From contig CANJPU010000022.1 in the NCBI GenBank assembly GCA_947476285.1, positions 1-64,000 of the forward strand: DNA of 64,000 nucleotides, in the 5' to 3' direction. Below are positions 45,078-54,967 of the stretch, in pieces; position 1 is the first letter of the stretch; every line of letters starts with the position of its first letter. The notes beneath the pieces were generated by a model. It ran no database searches. It saw only the letters and a list, made by a program, of their open reading frames with translations, and had not been told where the DNA came from. The stretch comes from Comamonadaceae bacterium (lineage in GTDB: Bacteria > Pseudomonadota > Gammaproteobacteria > Burkholderiales > Burkholderiaceae_C). A program made the translations under genes and the position numbers.

Positions 45078-48000
45078 TCGCGAACCTTATTCGCTGGTCG
45101 GTGGGCAACCGCTTCCTGGTGCTGTTGGCCACCGTCATGCTCACGGCCTGGGGCGCGTGGGGCCTGCGCAGCACGCCCATCGACGCCTTGCCTGATCTAT
45201 CGGATGTGCAGGTCATCATCCGCGCCAGCTACCCCGGCCAGGCGCCGCAGATCGTAGAGAACCAAGTCACCTATCCACTGGCCACCACCATGCTCTCGGT
45301 GCCCGGTGCCAAGACCGTGCGCGGCTTCTCGTTCTTTGGCGATTCGTTTGTCTATGTGTTGTTCGAAGACGGCACCGATTTGTATTGGGCTCGCTCGCGC
45401 GTGCTTGAATACCTCAATCAGGTTCAAGGCCGATTGCCCGCCACCGTCAAGACCAACCTGGGTCCTGATGCCACCGGCGTCGGCTGGATTTTTCAGTACG
45501 CGTTGGTGGACCGCAGTGGCGCCAATGACCTGTCGCAACTGCGCGCGTTGCAAGACTGGTTCCTGCGCTTTGAGCTCAAGGGCCTGCCCAACGTGGCCGA
45601 GGTGGCATCTGTGGGCGGCATGGTCAGGCAATACCAGGTGGTGCTCGACCCGATGAAGCTGGCAGCCTACGGGGTCACGCAATCGCAAGTGCGCGAGGCG
45701 CTGATGGGCGCCAACCAGGAGAGCGGCGGGTCGGTGCTTGAGCTGTCTGGCGCGGAGTACATGGTGCGCGCCAGCGGGTACCTGAAGACGCTCGATGACT
45801 TTCGCGCCATCCCCTTGTCGGCGCGCCGAGGTGTGCCGGTGCGCCTGGGCGATGTGGCGGTGCTGCAGATCGGGCCGGAGATGCGGCGCGGCATCGCTGA
45901 GCTCGACGGCGAAGGCGAAGTTGCCGGTGGCATCGTGATTTTGCGTTCGGGAAAAAATGCGCAGGAGACGATTGCTGCGGTGAAGGCCAAACTCAATGAG
46001 CTCAAGTCCAGCCTGCCAAAGGGTGTGGAGATCGTCACCACCTACGACCGCAGTGCCTTGATTGAGCGGGCCATTGCCAACCTCACCAGCAAGCTGGTGG
46101 AAGAATTCATTGTGGTCGCGCTGGTGTGCGTCATCTTCCTGTGGCATTTGCGATCGGCCCTGGTGGCCATCATGGCGCTGCCGCTGGGTGTCTTGATGGC
46201 CTTTCTGGTGATGCGCTATCAGGGCATCAATGCCAACATGATGTCGCTGGGTGGCATCGCGATTGCAATTGGCGCCATGGTGGACGCCGCCGTGGTGATG
46301 ATAGAGAACGCGCACCGCAAGCTCGAAGAATGGCAGCATGCCCATACGGGTGAGAAGCTCCAGGGCCAGGCGCGTTGGGATGTCATCACGCAGGCCGCTG
46401 TGGAAGTTGGCCCGGCCTTGTTTTTCTCGCTCTTGATCATCACGCTGTCTTTCATTCCTGTGTTCACTTTGCAGGCGCAAGAGGGTCGGCTGTTTGGTCC
46501 GCTGGCCTTCACCAAGACCTATGCCATGGCTGCGGCAGCGGGCTTGTCGGTCACGCTGATTCCCGTGCTCATGGGTTACTGGATTCGCGGGCGCATTCCC
46601 GATGAACAGAAAAATCCGATCACCCGCGTGCTGATCGCTGTGTACCGACCGGCGCTTGAATGGGTCTTGCGCTGGCCCAAGACCACGCTCTTGATCGCAG
46701 TGCTGGCGCTGGTCACCACCGTCTGGCCATTGGCGCGACTGGGCGGCGAATTCCTGCCGCGCATCGACGAGGGCGATCTCTTGTACATGCCATCGGCCTT
46801 GCCTGGCCTGTCGGCCCAACGCGCCGGTGAACTGCTGCAAATCACCAACCGCATGATCAAGACCGTGCCCGAGGTGGCCCGAGTGTTCGGCAAGGCCGGC
46901 CGCGCCGAGACCGCAACCGACCCCGCCCCAATGGAGATGTTCGAGACCACGATTCAACTCAAGCCGCACGATCAATGGCGCCCCGGCATGACACCCGAGC
47001 GCATCATCGAAGAGCTGGACAACGCAGTGAAGATTCCGGGCCTTGCCAACATCTGGGTGCCGCCTATTCGCAACCGCATCGACATGCTGGCCACCGGCAT
47101 CAAAAGCCCCATCGGTGTGAAGGTGACCGGCAGTGACCTGGCCGTGCTGGACCGTCTGGCCGCGCAGGTCGAGCAGGTGGCCAAGGGTGTGCCCGGCGTG
47201 AGCTCCGCGCTGGCCGAGCGACTCACAGGCGGGCGCTATGTGGACGTGCAGATCGACCGCGTCGCGGCCGGACGCTACGGCCTGAACATCGCCGAAGTGC
47301 AGGCCATCATCGCTGGCGCAGTGGGCGGCGAGAACGTGGGCGAGACGGTGGAAGGGCTGGCACGATTCCCGATCAATCTGCGCTATCCGCGCGAATGGCG
47401 CGATTCACCGGACAAACTGGTGCAGCTTCCCATCCTCACGCCCATGGGGCAGCAGATCACGCTGGGCACCATCGCGCGCATTGCCATCACCGATGGGCCG
47501 CCCATGCTAAAGAGCGAGAACGCGCGGCCTTCGGTGTGGGTCTATGTGGATGTGCGCGGACGCGACTTGGCCGCAGTGGCGCATGATCTGCGCGACGCAG
47601 TGGCCAAGGGCGTCAAGTTCGAGCCCGGCGTGAGTGTGGCCTACTCCGGCCAGTTCGAATACCTGGAGCGCGCCAACGAGCGACTGAAGGTGGTGGTGCC
47701 GGCCACGCTGATGATCATCCTGGTACTGTTGTACCTGACCTTCAAGCGTGTTGACGAAGCGGTGCTGATCCTGGCCACCTTGCCTTTCGCGCTCACGGGC
47801 GGCATCTGGTTTCTCTACCTCATGGGCTACAACCTGTCGATCGCCACCGGCGTGGGGTTTATTGCGCTGGCGGGCGTGGCCGCAGAGTTTGGTGTGGTGA
47901 TGCTGATTTATATCCGGCACGCACTGGAAGACCGATTGCGCGCCGGTGCGCCGCTCACTGCGGCCCTGCTACTCGATGCAATCCGCGAAGGCGCCGTCTT

Positions 48001-48202
48001 GCGTGTGCGACCCAAGGCCATGACAGTGGCCGTGATCCTCGCCGGCCTGGTGCCCATCGTGTGGGGCAGCGGCACCGGCTCTGAGGTGATGAGCCGCATT
48101 GCCGCGCCTATGCTCGGGGGCATGATCACAGCGCCGCTCTTGTCGCTGTTTGTGATTCCGGCGGCGTTTGCCTTGCTGCGGCGGCCGCGGCGTTTGGGCT
48201 AG
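45074..48202 (+). CDS. cusA: Cu(I)/Ag(I) efflux RND pump
   Basis: This 1042-residue heavy-metal RND transporter has 12 membrane helices and two large periplasmic loops. M572, M622 and M671 align, one residue off, with the three methionines of E. coli CusA (573, 623, 672) that bind Cu(I) or Ag(I), and D404 fits the proton-relay aspartate in helix 4 ([17 protein letters not shown]). Both features favour copper/silver over Zn/Co/Cd. ATGA overlap with cusB indicates one transcript. No cusRS regulator or cusF is in the window. Confidence 0.95.
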   Translation: MIANLIRWSVGNRFLVLLATVMLTAWGAWGLRSTPIDALPDLSDVQVIIRASYPGQAPQIVENQVTYPLATTMLSVPGAKTVRGFSFFGDSFVYVLFEDGTDLYWARSRVLEYLNQVQGRLPATVKTNLGPDATGVGWIFQYALVDRSGANDLSQLRALQDWFLRFELKGLPNVAEVASVGGMVRQYQVVLDPMKLAAYGVTQSQVREALMGANQESGGSVLELSGAEYMVRASGYLKTLDDFRAIPLSARRGVPVRLGDVAVLQIGPEMRRGIAELDGEGEVAGGIVILRSGKNAQETIAAVKAKLNELKSSLPKGVEIVTTYDRSALIERAIANLTSKLVEEFIVVALVCVIFLWHLRSALVAIMALPLGVLMAFLVMRYQGINANMMSLGGIAIAIGAMVDAAVVMIENAHRKLEEWQHAHTGEKLQGQARWDVITQAAVEVGPALFFSLLIITLSFIPVFTLQAQEGRLFGPLAFTKTYAMAAAAGLSVTLIPVLMGYWIRGRIPDEQKNPITRVLIAVYRPALEWVLRWPKTTLLIAVLALVTTVWPLARLGGEFLPRIDEGDLLYMPSALPGLSAQRAGELLQITNRMIKTVPEVARVFGKAGRAETATDPAPMEMFETTIQLKPHDQWRPGMTPERIIEELDNAVKIPGLANIWVPPIRNRIDMLATGIKSPIGVKVTGSDLAVLDRLAAQVEQVAKGVPGVSSALAERLTGGRYVDVQIDRVAAGRYGLNIAEVQAIIAGAVGGENVGETVEGLARFPINLRYPREWRDSPDKLVQLPILTPMGQQITLGTIARIAITDGPPMLKSENARPSVWVYVDVRGRDLAAVAHDLRDAVAKGVKFEPGVSVAYSGQFEYLERANERLKVVVPATLMIILVLLYLTFKRVDEAVLILATLPFALTGGIWFLYLMGYNLSIATGVGFIALAGVAAEFGVVMLIYIRHALEDRLRAGAPLTAALLLDAIREGAVLRVRPKAMTVAVILAGLVPIVWGSGTGSEVMSRIAAPMLGGMITAPLLSLFVIPAAFALLRRPRRLG

Positions 48203-48214
48203 GGGGCCAGCGCC

Positions 48215-48574
48215 CTAAAACCCGATCGACAACAAAGCACCCGCCGCAACCAGCGTGATTAACATCGCGCCGCCATAGCAGGCGAGTTTTGCGACCGTGC
48301 CCGTGTGCACACCCACATCATGCAGGCTGTGATAGATGCGGTGCACCGCATGCCAGGCAAACAGCATGATGATGGCAAACACAAAGCCCTTGCCAATCCA
48401 GTGCTGCGAAAAAGCCAGCATGCGCGGATAACTCAGCAGGTTGGGGGATGCCAGCCAGCCCAGTGGCGATGCAATGCCGGTGATGAAGACCAGTGCCGTG
48501 CCGAACAAGGCGGACAACATGCCACCAGCGCCGAACAAGAGCCAGAAGATGGGAGCGTTGGAGCGTTTTCTCAT
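48215..48574 (-). CDS. frdD: fumarate reductase membrane subunit D
   Basis: This 119-residue membrane anchor has three hydrophobic helices and the pattern RSNAPIFWLLFGAGGMLSAL at the start, with HAVHRIYHSLHDVG near residue 80-93, as in FrdD of the four-subunit fumarate reductase. It holds part of the quinol site. The start at 48574 overlaps the frdC stop as ATGA. It is the last gene of the minus-strand respiratory cluster and convergent with cusA. Confidence 0.9.
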   Translation of the reverse strand: MRKRSNAPIFWLLFGAGGMLSALFGTALVFITGIASPLGWLASPNLLSYPRMLAFSQHWIGKGFVFAIIMLFAWHAVHRIYHSLHDVGVHTGTVAKLACYGGAMLITLVAAGALLSIGF

Positions 48575-48978
48575 CTCAGCCCCCACACCAGCAAGAGCAC
48601 CAGCACCGTGACGACCACCACTGCCGCATAACCGCTTCGCGTGATGGCCGAAGCCTCAACGCGCTTGCCACCGATGAACATGATGGGCATGGTCTTGGGC
48701 ATGATGTCAAACCAGCTCTTGGCATGCACCACCATGCAGACCAACAGCACAAGGTGCAGCAAGATGGACCCTGGCGAGCCCAGCGCGGCCAACCAGCCGC
48801 TCCATGCGGCTTCGCCTTGCGAGAGCCGTACCACGCCAACACAAAGCACCACTGCATAGACCAGCACCGCGATGGCGGTGGCCTCGCGGATCATGTAGCT
48901 CATGAAGAAGGGGTCGCGCCGCCACCATCCCTGCATCGGCCGGATGTAGGCTTTGCGCACTGTGGAAGGGCGGTTCAT
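48571..48978 (-). CDS. frdC: fumarate reductase membrane subunit C
   Basis: This 135-residue membrane anchor begins TVRKAYIRPMQGWWRRDPFF then YMIREAT, the FrdC signature, and has three hydrophobic helices. With FrdD it anchors FrdAB and binds the quinol, in the heme-free E. coli manner. The ATG at 48978 overlaps frdB by 4 bases; a longer frame reads into frdB and is not real. Confidence 0.93.
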   Translation of the reverse strand: MNRPSTVRKAYIRPMQGWWRRDPFFMSYMIREATAIAVLVYAVVLCVGVVRLSQGEAAWSGWLAALGSPGSILLHLVLLVCMVVHAKSWFDIMPKTMPIMFIGGKRVEASAITRSGYAAVVVVTVLVLLLVWGLR

Positions 48979-49727
48979 TTCGTCATTCCTTTGGGTGAGA
49001 GGAATCGAAGGAAGTAATCCTTGGCGCTGTTGACCTTGTTTTGGTTCACTGCGTTGGCCGGGTCCACACCCTTGGGGCAGACTTCTGAGCAGTAGCCCAC
49101 GGCGGTGCAGCTCCACACGCCTTCTTCGGCATTCATGATTTCCATGCGCTGCTCGCGCCCGCCGTCGCGCGAATCGGCGTTGTAGCGGTGCAGCAGGGCC
49201 AGCACGCCCGGGCCGGTGAAGTCGGGGTCCAGCCCGAACTGCGGGCAGGCCGCGTAGCACAGCATGCAGTTGATGCAGGAGCTGAACTGCTCGAACTGTT
49301 CCAACTGCGCCGGCGTCTGCAAATACTCGCCTTGTTCCAGCGTGCGCGGCTCTTTCGCGATGATGTAGGGCTTGATGCTCTCCAGCTTGGAGACAAAGCC
49401 CTGCACATCAACTACCAGGTCGCGCTCGATGGGAAAATGCGCGAGCGCTTCCACCCGCACTGGCCCGGGAAGAAATTCGCGCAGAAAAGTCTGGCAGGAA
49501 AGATTGGGCTTGCCGTTGATCATCATGCCGCAGCTTCCGCAGATCGCCATGCGACAGGACCAGCGGAAACTCACGCTGCCATCGAGCTCGTCCTTGATGT
49601 ACTGCAGGCCTTGCAGCACCGACATGTCCTCGGTGTAGGGCACTTGGTAGCTCTGCCAGACCGGCTCACTCTCTTGCTCGGGCCGATAGCGCAGAACCTG
49701 TATTTCTATGCGAGGTGTATCAGGCAT
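48975..49727 (-). CDS. frdB: fumarate reductase iron-sulfur subunit
   Basis: This 250-residue protein carries all three iron-sulfur centres: C58, C63, C66 and C78 for the [2Fe-2S] cluster; C151, C154, C157 with C217 for [4Fe-4S]; C161, C207 and C213 for [3Fe-4S]. It passes electrons from the quinol site to the FAD of FrdA. The start overlaps the frdA end by 8 bases. Confidence 0.96.
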   Translation of the reverse strand: MPDTPRIEIQVLRYRPEQESEPVWQSYQVPYTEDMSVLQGLQYIKDELDGSVSFRWSCRMAICGSCGMMINGKPNLSCQTFLREFLPGPVRVEALAHFPIERDLVVDVQGFVSKLESIKPYIIAKEPRTLEQGEYLQTPAQLEQFEQFSSCINCMLCYAACPQFGLDPDFTGPGVLALLHRYNADSRDGGREQRMEIMNAEEGVWSCTAVGYCSEVCPKGVDPANAVNQNKVNSAKDYFLRFLSPKGMTK

Positions 49728-51513
49728 TGGCTTGTTCCTTGGCCTTGCGGTCGGCTTCTTCGCCGGCCGCGCCGTAGGCGCGTGTGCCCGGCGTGGAGCT
49801 GGTGATTTTTACCGGGCCGTAGTCGATGCGGGGCGCGTCGCCGCCTTGGTAGACCGCCAGCGAGTGCTTGAGATAGTTGACGTCGTCTCGGTTCTCGAAG
49901 CCATCGAGCCGCTGATGCGAGCCGCGTGATTCACGCCGCTGGAGAGCCGAGTGGGCCATTGCCTGTGCCACATCAAGCAGATAACCCAACTCGATGGCCA
50001 GCAGCCATTCGGTGTTCCAGCCGCGTGAGTGATCGTCCAGCTTCACCGATTGGTAGCGTTCTTTGAGCTCGGCCAGCTTGTCGCAGGTCTCCTGCATGGT
50101 CTGCGCCATGCGGTAGATGCCGCAACCGTCTTCCATGCTCTTGGCCATCTCGCGGCGCAGCGTGGCAATGCGCTCGGTGCCGCCCTTGCCTGGGTCCACG
50201 ATGGCCATCGCATTGCGCATGGCTTGATCGGCCTGGCTCTCCAGTGCCGCAGTGTTGGCGGGGCCTGCCGATTTGGCAAAGGCCACGGCCTGCATGCCCG
50301 CCATCTTGCCGAACACCAGCAGTTCGGTGAGGGAATTGGAGCCCAGCCGATTTGCGCCGTGTATACCCACGCTGGAGCATTCACCCACCGAGTAAAGGCC
50401 GGGCAAGGTGGATGCGGTCTTGCCATCGGCGGTGATGCCGCCCATGGTGTAGTGCACGGCCGGCAGCACCGGAATGGGCGCCTTGGCTGGATCGACGCCT
50501 AGGTATTCGACCGCCAGCTCATAAATCTGCGGCAGGCGTTCGCGCAATTTCTTCTCGCCCAGGTGGCGCAAGTCCAGGTGAACCACATCGCCGTGCGGGC
50601 CTTGAATGGTGCGGCCCTTTTGCTTCTCGTGCCAGTAGGCCTGGCTCAGGCGGTCGCGCGGGCCTAGCTCCATGGCCTTGTTGCGCGGCGTCGGCTCGGC
50701 CGGCCCCAGACCGTAGTCTTGCAGATAGCGGTAGCCGTCTTTGTTGAGCATGAAGCCGCCTTCGCCGCGGCAAGCTTCGGTGAACAAGAGGCCGGTGCCG
50801 GGCATGCAGGTGGGGTGGTACTGCACGAACTCCATGTCGCGCAGCGGCACGCCGTGCCGGTAGGCCAGCGCCATGCCGTCGCCAGTGACAATGCCGCCAT
50901 TGGTGTTCTCGCGAAACACCCGGCCAGCGCCGCCCGTGGCGATGATCACCGCCTTGCCTTGTATCAGTCGGAACTGCCCGGTGGCGATTTCAATAGCCAC
51001 CACGCCTTGCGCGCGGCCTTCATCGACCAGCAAGTCCAGGCAGAAGTGTTCATCGAAGCGCCGGATAGACGGATACTTGATCGAGGTCTGGAACAGCGTG
51101 TGCAGCATGTGAAAGCCGGTCTTGTCGGCGGCGAACCATGTGCGCTCGATCTTCATGCCGCCAAAGGCGCGCACATTGGCATGGCCATCGGGGGTGCGGC
51201 TCCAGGGGCAACCCCAGTGCTCCATCTGCACCATCTCTTCATGGGCCTGGCCCACGAAGTATTCGACCACATCCTGCTCGCACAGCCAATCGCCGCCGGC
51301 CACCGTGTCGTGGAAGTGTGCTTCCAGGCTGTCGTGCGCCTGCGTCACCGCAGCAGCGCCACCCTCGGCCGCCACCGTGTGGCTGCGCATGGGGTAGACC
51401 TTGGAGATCAGCGCGATGCTGAGCTTGGGGTCAGCCTCGGCTACCGCGATCGCGGCGCGTAGACCGGCGCCGCCGGCTCCCACGATCACCACGTCCGCTT
51501 TGAAAGTTTCCAT
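49720..51513 (-). CDS. frdA: fumarate reductase flavoprotein subunit
   Basis: FrdA reduces fumarate to succinate in anaerobic respiration. The 597-residue protein has a dinucleotide-binding VIVGAGGAGLRAAIA, H45 in MRSHTVAAEGG for the covalent FAD link, and the active-site IHGANRLGSNSL. Length and its FrdBCD partners place it as quinol:fumarate reductase rather than aerobic SdhA. The ATG at 51513 has a GAAGAGA site; the longer open frame crosses the rquA relic and is spurious. Confidence 0.95.
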   Translation of the reverse strand: METFKADVVIVGAGGAGLRAAIAVAEADPKLSIALISKVYPMRSHTVAAEGGAAAVTQAHDSLEAHFHDTVAGGDWLCEQDVVEYFVGQAHEEMVQMEHWGCPWSRTPDGHANVRAFGGMKIERTWFAADKTGFHMLHTLFQTSIKYPSIRRFDEHFCLDLLVDEGRAQGVVAIEIATGQFRLIQGKAVIIATGGAGRVFRENTNGGIVTGDGMALAYRHGVPLRDMEFVQYHPTCMPGTGLLFTEACRGEGGFMLNKDGYRYLQDYGLGPAEPTPRNKAMELGPRDRLSQAYWHEKQKGRTIQGPHGDVVHLDLRHLGEKKLRERLPQIYELAVEYLGVDPAKAPIPVLPAVHYTMGGITADGKTASTLPGLYSVGECSSVGIHGANRLGSNSLTELLVFGKMAGMQAVAFAKSAGPANTAALESQADQAMRNAMAIVDPGKGGTERIATLRREMAKSMEDGCGIYRMAQTMQETCDKLAELKERYQSVKLDDHSRGWNTEWLLAIELGYLLDVAQAMAHSALQRRESRGSHQRLDGFENRDDVNYLKHSLAVYQGGDAPRIDYGPVKITSSTPGTRAYGAAGEEADRKAKEQANA

Positions 51514-51554
51514 GGCGTCTCTTCGTTGTGCTTCTTGGTATTGCGTTGAGTCAA

Positions 51555-52187
51555 TCAGCGGGTCAGCACCAGCTTCTGGTAGAGCCCGCCGTAGTAGGTG
51601 AGTTTCTCGATGGCGGCGGGGCGCACCGCCTCCGGCATGAAGGCTTCGATCTCGTTTTGCCACAGGTCCATGGCATAGGGCTCCAACTTGCGGAACACCC
51701 CAGTCATCAACAGGCGCAGTGGGTGCCACGGCCTGGGCCGGTGGTAGTCCACAATCACGATCTTGCCGCCGGGCCGTGTCACGCGCAGCGCCTCGGCCAG
51801 CGTCGCGCGGCGCACCGCCTCGGGTTGTTCGTGCAAGAGAAAGAACAACAGCACCTGGTCATAGCTGGCATCCGGGCAGGCCAATGAGGAACTGTCGCCT
51901 TGCAGCAAGGCCACACGCTCATCGGCCGGCAGTTTGGCCGCGAGGTTCTTGAGCTGAATCGGCAGTATGTCCACGATGTCCAGGCTGGCTTCGGGCGCCA
52001 GGCGGGCAAGCAGGCGCGGCGTGAGGTCGCCATAGACGCAGGCCACCTGCAAGATATTGCCACTGACCTGCTGGCCCAGATCGTCCAGTGCCGCATTGCG
52101 CAGCCGGCCGTAGTTGCCAAAGAGGATCAGATTGACCAGCCACTCGCGCTCGAAGATGTGGACTGCCTTGGGGTGAACGTATGCCCG
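51555..52187 (-). pseudogene. rquA: rhodoquinone biosynthesis methyltransferase RquA, 5' end lost
   Basis: The frame reads AYVHPKAVHIFEREWLVNLI, LFGNYGRLRNAAL, LQVACVYGDLTPRLLARL, then QVLLFFLLHEQPEAVRR and GGKIVIVDYHRPRPWHPLR, which is RquA through to its end. RquA converts ubiquinone to the low-potential rhodoquinone used by fumarate reductase. The usual first part (about 25-40 residues) is absent, an in-frame TAA lies just before AYVHP, and the only internal starts are TTG/GTG around 52052, after conserved N-terminal sequence. frdA follows 41 bases downstream. Probably non-functional. Confidence 0.85.
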
Positions 52188-53490
52188 TTAGCGTCAGCAG
52201 CATCAAGCTCAAGGCGAACACCAGATGGGCGATGCGCCAGATGGGGCTGAAGCGTTGCACATGCTTCGTATGTAACTGGGCAGGCACCTCGTCGAGCCTG
52301 ACGTGTTGATGGCCGCCGCGCGCTTTGCGCTCCTTGTATTCACGGTAGAACCACAGGGCGGTGTGCAGCCAGAAGAAGGCAAAGGTGCCCACCAGCAAGC
52401 CGGCCATCATCTGGAATGCAATCCAGATCTCAGGGTAGCGACTGAAGTCGTGCGCATTGCCGTGTGGCTGGAAGCTGGCAAAACCCGCTGGCACGTCCGG
52501 CAAGCCCTTCTTGGCGTTGTGGCACTCCTGGCATGTCTTCATCCGGTTGTCCGGGTGCACTTTGGACTTCGGGTCCTTGGTGCGCACGATCTGATGGCTG
52601 CCGTGGCAATCGAAGCACTTGGCGGTGTAGCTGTAGCCCAGGGTGGTGATGCTGCCGTGGAAGGTGTCCTTGTAAGAATCAAGCTGCGCCTTGTGGCAGT
52701 TTCCGCAGTTTGCTGAGACGGCCAGCTTGAAGGGGTCACCAGAAGTGTTGCTCACGGCATGCGCGCTGTGGCAATCGGAGCAGACGGCTGCCTGCGCCAG
52801 CATGTTCTTGCTGTTCTCTTGCCCGTGCACCGAGCCCAGGTAGGCTTCAAGCTGGTCGGTGTGGCATTGAGCGCCGCAAGTCTTGGGAATGCCCAGGCGC
52901 CACTGGTTGTGTTCCGGCGAATTTTTCGGCGGAACGTTGAAGCTGTGGGTGTCGTGGCAGTTGTCGCACGATGCGTTTGGCCGGGTCTTGTCGTCAGCGT
53001 TGGGCCGCGCGTGGAATGACTTTTTGTAGGCTTCTATGTTCTTGGCCACAACGCCCAGCCTTGGCCGCTCTTCGGCCCGCCCGCGCTTTTGTGTCTGCTC
53101 CCACAATTCCTGGTGACATCCGGCGCAGTCCACTTTCTTCAGCGGCTCGGCTGTGTTTTTCGCATGGGCGTTGCCTTTTTCGGCGTTGTCCGTGATGTCC
53201 GAATGGCATGCCACGCACTGCATCCTGGCATGCACGCCTTTTGCGAACTGCTCCGGCGCAACGCCACGCAAGGCCCGTTGCTTGCCGTCGGGCGTGGCAA
53301 CTTCCAGCTTGGCTTTTTTGCCGTCATGGCAGCCTAGGCAGTTTGTGTTTTCAAGCGCAGGCGCTGCAGCTGCTTGCGCGGCTGCGTCGAAGCTGAGGCC
53401 GCACAAGGCAAGACTGCATGCCAGCAGCCAGTATGAAAACTTGATGCGCCACAGGCCCCGTGGCAGACGCAGGCTGAGCAATAGCTGCAT
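51919..53490 (-). pseudogene. multiheme cytochrome c with membrane domain, 3' end lost
   Basis: The frame encodes a signal or anchor (about residues 10-40), then eight CxxCH heme sites (CLGCH, CVACH, CAGCH, CDNCH, CSDCH, CGNCH, CFDCH, CQECH) and one unusual CGAQCH, then two membrane segments (WIAFQMMAGLLVGTFAFFWLH and IAHLVFALSLMLLTLTG). After about 436 residues, near 52183, it runs into rquA in the wrong frame and stops at 51919. Relatives, as I know them, continue with more b-type cytochrome helices. The 3' end and the rquA 5' end were lost together. It would have carried electrons between quinol and periplasmic acceptors. Confidence 0.78.
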
Positions 53491-53539
53491 GATGAGCACT
53501 TTCCCATGACGGGCAGAAGAATGATGGCGGTGTCGCATG

Positions 53540-54187
53540 TCAACCGTGGGCACTGTCGAGCAGCTTGTGCTCGATTGCGTAACGTACCAGTTCGACCTGG
53601 CCTGCCAGAGTCATTTTGTCCAGAATGTTGGACTTGTGCGTACTGATTGTCTTGATGCTCAGCGAAAGCTCGTCTGCGATCTCGGTCAGCTTGGCGCCGC
53701 TGATGATGCGGCTGAAAATGCCATACTCACGGTCTGTCAGGCGCGTGTGCGGAAGATGGTCGGTGTCGCGTACCGGGTCAGTGGCGAGGAGTTCGCTGAC
53801 CTTCTGGCTGAAATAAACACTGCCACCAGCCACTTTGCGCATGGCCTGCAGAAGTGACTCGGCATCTGTTTGTTTTGAAACATAGCCCGCCGCGCCGGCC
53901 CGTATGGCCCGAACCGCGTACAGTTCTTCCCTGTGTGCACTGAAAACCAATATTGGCAGGCGAGGACTTTCACCCTTGAGCAACTTGATGAGTTCCAGGC
54001 CGCTGCGCCCTGGCATTGAAATATCCAGCACCAGCAGATCCCAGCCGCGATGGCGCACGCACTCCAGGGTGGCGTGTCCGTCGGCGGCTTCGCCTTCCAC
54101 CGAAAGGTCGTCGCATCCGCACAAGATTGCGCGCAGGCCCAGTCGAATGACCGGATGGTCGTCGGCTATCAATACCGCTCGCTTCAC
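53540..54187 (-). CDS. NarL/FixJ-type response regulator
   Basis: This 215-residue protein has a receiver domain with acidic D9/D10, phosphoacceptor D55 in LLVLDISMPG and lysine in YVSKQT, and a C-terminal LuxR-type HTH (LTDREYGIFSRIISGAKLTE, IADELSLSIKTISTHKSNIL). The GTG start at 54187 has GGAGG 5 bases upstream. No sensor kinase is nearby, so it is an orphan here. It is upstream of the cytochrome, rquA and frd genes on the same strand and divergent from ccm, which makes it the likely local regulator. Confidence 0.92.
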   Translation of the reverse strand: MKRAVLIADDHPVIRLGLRAILCGCDDLSVEGEAADGHATLECVRHRGWDLLVLDISMPGRSGLELIKLLKGESPRLPILVFSAHREELYAVRAIRAGAAGYVSKQTDAESLLQAMRKVAGGSVYFSQKVSELLATDPVRDTDHLPHTRLTDREYGIFSRIISGAKLTEIADELSLSIKTISTHKSNILDKMTLAGQVELVRYAIEHKLLDSAHG

Positions 54188-54293
54188 TCACACCTCCAGA
54201 AGTACTTTGCAATTATTTTTCGTATCTGAACGGGCCCCTGCGAGAGCCCAATTCCAATGCCTAGAGTGTGTGATTGACCTGATCCCGAGCCCG

Positions 54294-54307
54294 TTGATCT
54301 ATGTCAA
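54294..54307. promoter_or_regulatory. FNR/Anr box in the divergent regulator-ccm region
   Basis: TTGAT-CTAT-GTCAA matches the palindromic FNR consensus TTGAT-N4-ATCAA at 9 of 10 positions. It lies 55 bases before the ccmA start and about 106 before the response regulator start, in the only intergenic region shared by the two units. An oxygen-sensing FNR/Anr protein bound here could switch on both cytochrome c maturation and the fumarate cluster without oxygen. Spacing to a mapped transcription start is unknown. Confidence 0.6.
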
Positions 54308-54361
54308 GCACACTGCATCGCCCGAGTTGGCATGCCACTTCGGCTTCAACACAATCGCCTC

Positions 54362-54967
54362 ATGTTGAGCAGCGTCAATCTGTCATGCGTGCGGGGTGAG
54401 CGCACCCTTTTCACTGGCCTGGGCCTGTCGGTCGCGCCGGGTCAATGGCTGCACGTGCGCGGTGCCAACGGTTGCGGCAAGACCAGCTTGTTGCGTCTGC
54501 TGGCGGGCCTGTCGCGGCCCGAGGCGGGCGATGTGCTCTGGGCCGGGGAGCCGATCGCGCAGCTGGGTGCGGCATGGCGCAGGGTGATGCTGTTCCTGGG
54601 CCACCATGCGGCCGTGAAAGACGATCTGACCGCCCGCGAAAACCTGGCATTGGCCGGCGCACTGGATGACTGCAATGCCTCTGACGCCGATGTGACCACC
54701 GCCTTGCATCGCTTCGGCCTCAAGGGCCGCGAAGACCTGCCGGTACGCGTCATGTCCGCCGGCCAGAAGCGCCGCGTGCTGCTGGCGCGCTTGCAAACGC
54801 GCAAGGCCAGTCTCTGGATTCTGGACGAGCCCTTCACCGCACTCGATACAAAAGCAGTAGAAATGCTGTCCGATTTGGTGGGTGAGCACCTCGCCGCAGG
54901 CGGCTGCGCGGTCATTACCAGCCATCAGCCGGTACCCCTGGCCTCCGGGAAGGTGCTGGACCTATGA
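54362..54967 (+). CDS. ccmA: cytochrome c biogenesis ABC ATPase CcmA
   Basis: CcmA powers release of heme-loaded CcmE from the CcmABCD complex. The 201-residue ATPase has Walker A GANGCGKTSLL near 35-45, a signature VMSAGQKRRVLLAR and Walker B LWILDEPF, with the switch histidine in TSHQP. The start at 54362 is preferred to an ATG 30 bases upstream. First of nine genes joined by 4-base overlaps. Confidence 0.95.
   Translation: MLSSVNLSCVRGERTLFTGLGLSVAPGQWLHVRGANGCGKTSLLRLLAGLSRPEAGDVLWAGEPIAQLGAAWRRVMLFLGHHAAVKDDLTARENLALAGALDDCNASDADVTTALHRFGLKGREDLPVRVMSAGQKRRVLLARLQTRKASLWILDEPFTALDTKAVEMLSDLVGEHLAAGGCAVITSHQPVPLASGKVLDL

Noticed and set aside
45197-46975. 592-codon frame antisense to cusA
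   Set aside because: It is a mirror of a certain gene, with no domain and no ribosome site.
51514-51729. 72-codon N-terminal extension of FrdA
   Set aside because: It overlaps rquA and is not part of the FrdA family; the ATG at 51513 gives the exact family start.
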